Below are positions 58,622 through 64,000 of a stretch of 64,000 nucleotides of DNA, one piece after another. The stretch's first letter is position 1. Every line of letters begins with the position of its first letter. Origin of the DNA: Caprimulgus europaeus (Eukaryota > Chordata > Aves > Caprimulgiformes > Caprimulgidae). The position numbers and the translations under genes are program-made. The stretch lies in NCBI GenBank assembly GCA_907165065.1, contig OU015526.1, positions 68,781,723 through 68,845,722 of the forward strand, in the 5' to 3' direction. Below the pieces are notes generated by a model. The model was given only the letters and a program-made list of their open reading frames with translations. It was not told the origin of the DNA and did no database searches.

Positions 58622-61187
58622 ACCTAAAATGCTGTCCTCCCTTTCATTCTGATTGTATGCCTTATGTTAAAGGTTGCATATAGTGCTGCAGAGGTATGAC
58701 GTAGCTGTTTTTAAAAGGGAAGGAAGAAGTATAGGCTTGAGCAACTTCAGAGTTTGTAACAGCTCCAAGTGTGCAATTTGTAAGGTTTGTCAGTGGTTAG
58801 GGATGCAAATCCCTTCCAGCGACAGAGGTGAGCACGGCGATGTGTTCTGCGCTGCGTGGGCCAAAGCAAATGTTTGTCTGAGAATCAGTCACAGCTGCGT
58901 GTGCTCCAGGTGTGTGGCAGCTTTTACAGTAACTGACAGCTGGGGCTGAGATGAATGAGCAGCGCTGTCCCCACGTTAACCAGCCTGCTGCCAAGCTGCA
59001 CTGAAGTGTACAGAAGGAGTTGTGGGGAGGATAACACAGCTACAGCGAGGGGGAATGCAGAAATGCTCTAGCAGAGAAAGGTGCTGCAGCAGAACTGCCA
59101 AGGGCCCAGGTTTGGGGAGACCTCTCTTTAACCCCCCTTTTTTTCTAGTGAGTCCTGGACTCCCTCTCTGCTCTTATGGGATTGTGGAGTGTGTAAGTGA
59201 GAGAGGGAGATGGGTCAGGGCCCTAGAATATATCCTGAAATGCACAGGAAGGTAGAAATGTTTGCTTTTGGACATTAAAGTTTTCCAGATAGCGCTTGCT
59301 TTGCTTGGTGTGGTGTGCGGGGCACCAGGAAAGCTCGCTGGAGTGCAGCAAGTGCCATCAGAAATGTGGGAGTGAGGCAGGGGAAGGGGGGATGCCCATG
59401 ACCTTGTGCAGCTGAAAGCCACCTTTGTGCTCCCTCCGAGTGGCTGTTTGTACAGGCAGAAAGGGCTCCTGAAGGCTGTGGGAGCCTGTGTGGGTGCAGG
59501 AGTCTGCCCAGGTGCTATAAATTGCAGGTTAGGTCTATAAACAGGATAAATACTCTGGGCCTGAAGCACTGAGATACCTCGGTGGCATGAAATCCTAGAT
59601 AGAGCGAGCTGACACAGAGACAGAGGAACTGAGCCAAGTGGAGAGGAAGCGCCCTTTAAATTATAGAAGGGGAAAATGTGAAAAGGAAGAAAAAAATCTC
59701 AAAGTGAATACCATTACTTTTTGAAGATTTTTGGAAGTAGTGCTGAATTCTCACTTTGGAAATGTCACAGTCCTTTCTTTCATGTAAGAAAAAGGACATT
59801 ATTATAACCCCAGTTATCGTCAGATGTAAAAGTCGCTGTTTCTGTCTCCTGCTAAACCCCCTTTTGATGTCTCATTTTTAAGCCTGGACTCATTTCTTTA
59901 TTCCTCTTTGTTAAAGTGCTTCTCTCATACAGCATTAGTAGGACCTGAAGCAACATGAAGTAGATGTTTGTTTTACAAGGAGCTGTGGTTGCAGTGTTCA
60001 GCTCCTTTAGTGTTTTAAATGAGCCTGAAACTATTTTGTTATCAAGACTATGTGGAACAACATTGAAGTCTAATAACAAATGTATTTTATTTTTGAAACT
60101 TATACTTTGCATATGTGTGCTGGGTCAATAGTAATGGCTGTTTGAAATGAAATATCTGAATAATCCTTGAAACAGTGCTTCACTAAAATAACCTCATGCA
60201 ATCATGTCACGTGCAGCTTTGATCTTTTGGATTTTCTTACATTATAAGGATCAGCCCTACTCAAACTGAGGTCGTATTGTATTGTCTAAATAATAAGTGA
60301 ATGAAGGAACAGCTGGGTCTCTGAGAGAGAATTTGTCACCTGAAAATTGACAGGAGCAGTGTTGCCTGGAGCAGTAAATTCAGAGGACTGGAAATCAAGC
60401 ATGTTGAACTTTCAAACTTATTTCTTATACATAGTCTTTGAGCTCATCTGTATTCTTGAGCATCCACTCTGTACTCTCAAGAAACAGACCAAGCTTTTTC
60501 AATCAAGACCCTAAAAGCAGCTCATGCCTGAATGGCACTTCCATCCTCCCTTCCCAGGCAGAGCAGAGTCCAGGATCAGCACTCTAGTTTGTCAGGAGGT
60601 TTGATGGACTCCAGATGAGAAAATAACACAGAAGTGTTTTTAAATTATAGGAATGTCTTCAGAACCTCGTTGAAGGCAGGGCCAGATTGTGTCAGATGCT
60701 GGCCAAAGAGAATCCTGCTTTAAAAAACCCTCATGTTCTACATCTTCAGTAGGAGCAGATGATGAGCCCAAATACTTAATGTTATAAAGATTAGGCTCTT
60801 TTTGGTAGAGAAAGAAAATATTATTTCACTTTAAGGGAAGGGGAACTAGGACTTGAATTCCGTAATGACTTTAGGGAAATCTGTGAATAAATGGGCAACT
60901 AGAGGTATTGATTCACAGTTCTCCTGTAACTCAAAATCATATTATTTCTTTGGCAGTGTTTTTGTTAGTGTTGTTGAACTTAGAAAATATTTTTCCTTTT
61001 GTAATCTTCAGTTTCAGCTGTATAAAATGATAGCTAGGATATTGTTAAAGGATGTGGATTCTGCAAATTTTTTACAGCAAAATATTAGATCCCATTGAAG
61101 TTGCAGTTAAGTACAGCTGCTGTTTGGCATGATCCTTTCTTCTTTGATTTTCTTCCTCCCCCTCCCTTTCCTTTTTCACTTAAAATC

Positions 61188-61470
61188 ACATACAGAATGG
61201 CAGGGGCTGGAAGGGACCTCAGGAGATCATCCAGTCCAACCCCCCTGCCAAAGCAGGTTCCCTACACCAGGTTGCACAGGAAAGTGTCCAGGTGGGTTTT
61301 GAACATCTCCAGAGATGGAGACTCCACAGCCTCTCTGGGCAGCCTGTCCCAGGGCTCTGGCACCCTCACAGTAAAGAAGTTTTTCCTTAGGTTTGTGTGG
61401 AACTGTTGGTGTTCCAGTTTGTGCCTGTTGCCCCTTGTCCTGTCACTGAACACCACCAAAAAGGGCCACT
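61188..61470 (-). mobile_element. CR1 LINE fragment, minus strand
   Basis: Reading the + strand, the reverse complement of the CR1 3' end starts at AGAATGGCAGGGGCTGGAAG and continues through CATCCAGTCCAACCCCCCTG, AGACTCCACAGCCTCTCTGG and CAGCCTGTCCCAGGGCTCTG to CCCCTTGTCCTGTCACTGAA. It is a CR1 3' fragment of a different subfamily from the two + strand copies, inserted in SLC7A11 intron 6 against the gene's direction. Its 5' end is truncated. Confidence 0.92.
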
Positions 61471-64000
61471 TCATTTACAAATATTCTGTTTCTGTTTGTA
61501 AAATAACTTTGGTCCAGCCCAGGCAATCTATCATTGTTTAAAAAGTTACACTGTGCAAAGAACATATTATTGAGATGTATAGTGTTTATAAGCCTGGTCT
61601 CAGATTGATAAATCATGTCTTGTGCTGTTGAAAAGCCAAGAAATGAATTGCTTTGCTATGACCTTGGGGTCTGAGATTAGTCAGTTTGTCTATTAGATTT
61701 TTCCAGTGTTCTTCTCACTTCATTTATTCCTTCTTTTTTAAGGAACTGAGAAGCAGTAGATGTATAGTAAGTCACCAAGGCTTGATGTCATCAGACATTT
61801 TGTAAAATCAGGATATCAAAATGTTTGATATAATCTGCTTTTATATTGGGTTTAAATAATGTTAGTGTCATGTCTAATTAATCTAATATGTACCGCCCAT
61901 TTGTATTAATTAATGTTTAAAGTCACACTTTGTGTCTATGAGAACTGAGAGAAATGTGGTATTAGAGGTTTTTTTTCAGGGTCTCTAAGCATCACACAGA
62001 TGCAGATGGACAGGACAGGAATGGTGGCTAAGACACTGCAACTCTTCCATCTCCCCAGTTCTTTGTAGCCATCTGATTTTGGGCACAATCATCTTCAGAA
62101 CTATAAAATCCTTTCATGGGGAGCTGAGTCTACCCAAATGAAGAAAAAAAATTATATTTAATAGATCAAATATACTTAAACAAAACCAAGTGTGGGTTTT
62201 GCTATTTGTAAGTTGCATGAAAAAGCGTTTAATTGAGAATGTAATTTGATAGTATCTATGTGTCAAACATACTTACTAGCTCGCAGGGGAGCTGGCTCAC
62301 CAGCATGAAACTGTTCTTGGTGAAATGAACTTTACTTTTTCTCTCTCACCAACCTTATTAGCTACTTATTACTTGCATGCCTCACATCATCACCTCATTC
62401 ATGACTGTTTTTTAATAAATGACTGATAATTAATTTCTGAGACTAGGTATTTCAGTCTCAGATTTCTGAAATCTCAGTATAGGCACTGATTTTTTGCACT
62501 TCATGATTTTTTCTTTTTAATTAAAGGATGCTGCTTCATCTCTTTTTGCAAGCTGGAAATTCTCTTACAAGTGTGATCCAAAAGTTCTGAGTTGCTTTTA
62601 TTTATCATATTTTAAGCTTTGCTTTTATTTATAATATTTTTTTCTCTAAAACTCCTAGTTTGGGAGACTTTAACTGTCTTATACTTTGATACACAACGGT
62701 CTCCCAAACAGTGTCACTTGTAAACCATGCGCACAACATCAGGTGGAGAATTGCTTGAGAAAATATTATACAGGAGGCAATGCAGGCGTTAGCTGTGACA
62801 TAATATGCTTCAAAAACTTGCCAGTAGGAAGCAGTAATCATTATTTAATTTCTCATCTGATCTCAGCTAAATTTTGGTGGTAGTTTGAGGCGGTTTGGAT
62901 TCAAAACTAATTACAAAGCTGAGGGAGGAGAAGTATCGAAAATACTCTTTGGCCAGCTATGATCTCAGCTTAGATATAGTAGTATTGCAGACAGATTTTC
63001 TTGCAAAGCTTTCGAATTCCTAATGGGGCTGCCAGTAAATCAATAAGGAATAATAAGATTTTATAGAAAGCCACCAGACTTCCTTCAGGACATGTTGCTT
63101 TTGCTGCTGCACTGTCCTGCATTTCAATAAGTGGAACTTCTAGAGTGACAAGTAAAAGGATTTTGAAGGGAAACTCCATGCTGAAGCAGCAGATGCTGAG
63201 TTTTGGCTCTAGCTTCTCCTTCTTTCTCCCCTCTCCATCCCACCCCACATATGATGTGCTGTAAATGCCCTAACCTCGATGATCTGTTGGTTCTGCTGAG
63301 GATGGGTGGAGTTAAGCAAGCCACATATGAGACAAGAAAAAGTTTCAAAGGCTGCAACATGCTCGTGAGCCATTCTTGGGGCCTGTCTGTGGTAGAGAGT
63401 CACTAAATTGACAAAATATTTCCAATCAGCTGGAGTAAAAAAGGGAAATAGTGATTTTAACTGTGTCAGCAGCTTGAGTTAAATCAGGGAGAAGGCCAGG
63501 ATGGAATTGAAATTGGTAACCCAAATTAAAATCCAAGTAGTTGGATTCCTTTTTATTTTTTTTTTTTAAACTTCAGTTACTAGGTTGTTGGATTTGATAA
63601 TGTGGGTTCTTGCAGCACAGACTTTTCTTTGGCCTTGCAATTTTTGAGAGTTTCAGCACACTAGCTCCCACATATGTAACATCTCATCATTAACCGAGGA
63701 TGCAGTTTGAGTCCTTTGGTTCATATTTTCCCCATTCTAGGCTGTTGAACACCAATTCGTCCTACCACATGTGGGTGTCCCTTGCCCCATGGATGCAGCG
63801 TGCCCTCCTCAACAGAGAACACAGCTAGAAAACATGCAGTTTGAGTCTGGAGTGATCCAGATGTATGCAGAAAGACACTCTGCAAACCTGAATCCCCTGC
63901 CTTGTCTTTGACACGTGCACTTTGTGTCTGAGCAGTGCTTTGAATTCACCAGAGCAATATACGCAGACAGTAGAGAGGCTGGGAAGATGACTCACTGCAT

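Larger units (their letters stand above)
55867..64000 (+). other. SLC7A11: SLC7A11 intron 6, incomplete (continues past the window)
   Basis: At least 8134 bp of intron, phase 2. I looked for the next exon, which should begin with the segment after NPEK and encode TM7, and did not see it. The stretch holds a T-run at 57795-57805, an ATT/AAT-rich inverted microsatellite at 58579-58621 and a minus-strand CR1 piece at 61188-61470. Confidence 0.75.

Noticed and set aside
55867-64000. SLC7A11 exon 7 (TM7 segment following NPEK)
   Set aside because: I looked for a phase-2 acceptor followed by sequence encoding the expected TM7 residues and found none, so the exon is placed beyond the window.

Overview
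The window looks like bird nuclear DNA. The evidence is CR1 LINE fragments with the typical avian 3' end (ATTCTGTG-type octamer tail), avian-style endogenous retroviruses, and the first half of a vertebrate solute-carrier gene split by introns. The species cannot be named from the sequence. There are no bacterial-type operons, CRISPR arrays or phage genes, and I found no convincing tRNA or rRNA gene.

Bases 1 to about 34,300 are intergenic DNA with no protein-coding host gene that I can recognise. The main content is a 4.3 kb endogenous retrovirus (ERV, 4663-8972) on the minus strand. It has two 352-bp LTRs that I read as identical, a 6-bp target duplication (GGTGAC), a tRNA-Lys(UUU)-type primer binding site and a polypurine tract. 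It has one uninterrupted 743-codon gag. Behind gag lie only scraps of the rest: the start of a dUTPase/pro frame joined to the C-terminal half of integrase, and broken pieces of env TM. It sits inside an older CR1 element. Other repeats in this stretch are a 963-bp solo LTR (11661-12623) with a 5-bp target duplication, two more CR1 pieces, a 78-bp tandem repeat at 27.3 kb, and scattered A-rich and microsatellite tracts.

Bases from about 34,300 to 64,000 hold the promoter and first six coding exons of SLC7A11 (xCT, the light chain of the cystine/glutamate antiporter system xc-), plus strand. Exons are at 35332-35608, 38606-38732, 42808-42923, 50241-50366, 52598-52697 and 55822-55866. All have GT/AG borders and the reading frame is continuous through residue 263 plus two bases of codon 264. 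Key residues are kept: the GAGIF motif of TM1, Ser26, Arg135, Cys158 and Lys198. The remaining exons must lie beyond base 64,000. Just upstream is an inverted pair of amino-acid response elements (TGATGCAAA and TTTGCATCA), an Nrf2/Maf-like site and a TATA-like box, matching the known stress control of this gene.

Nothing here amounts to a new enzymatic system. The most notable object is the very young, internally deleted ERV with an intact gag. It looks like a non-autonomous element that may still be insertionally polymorphic.
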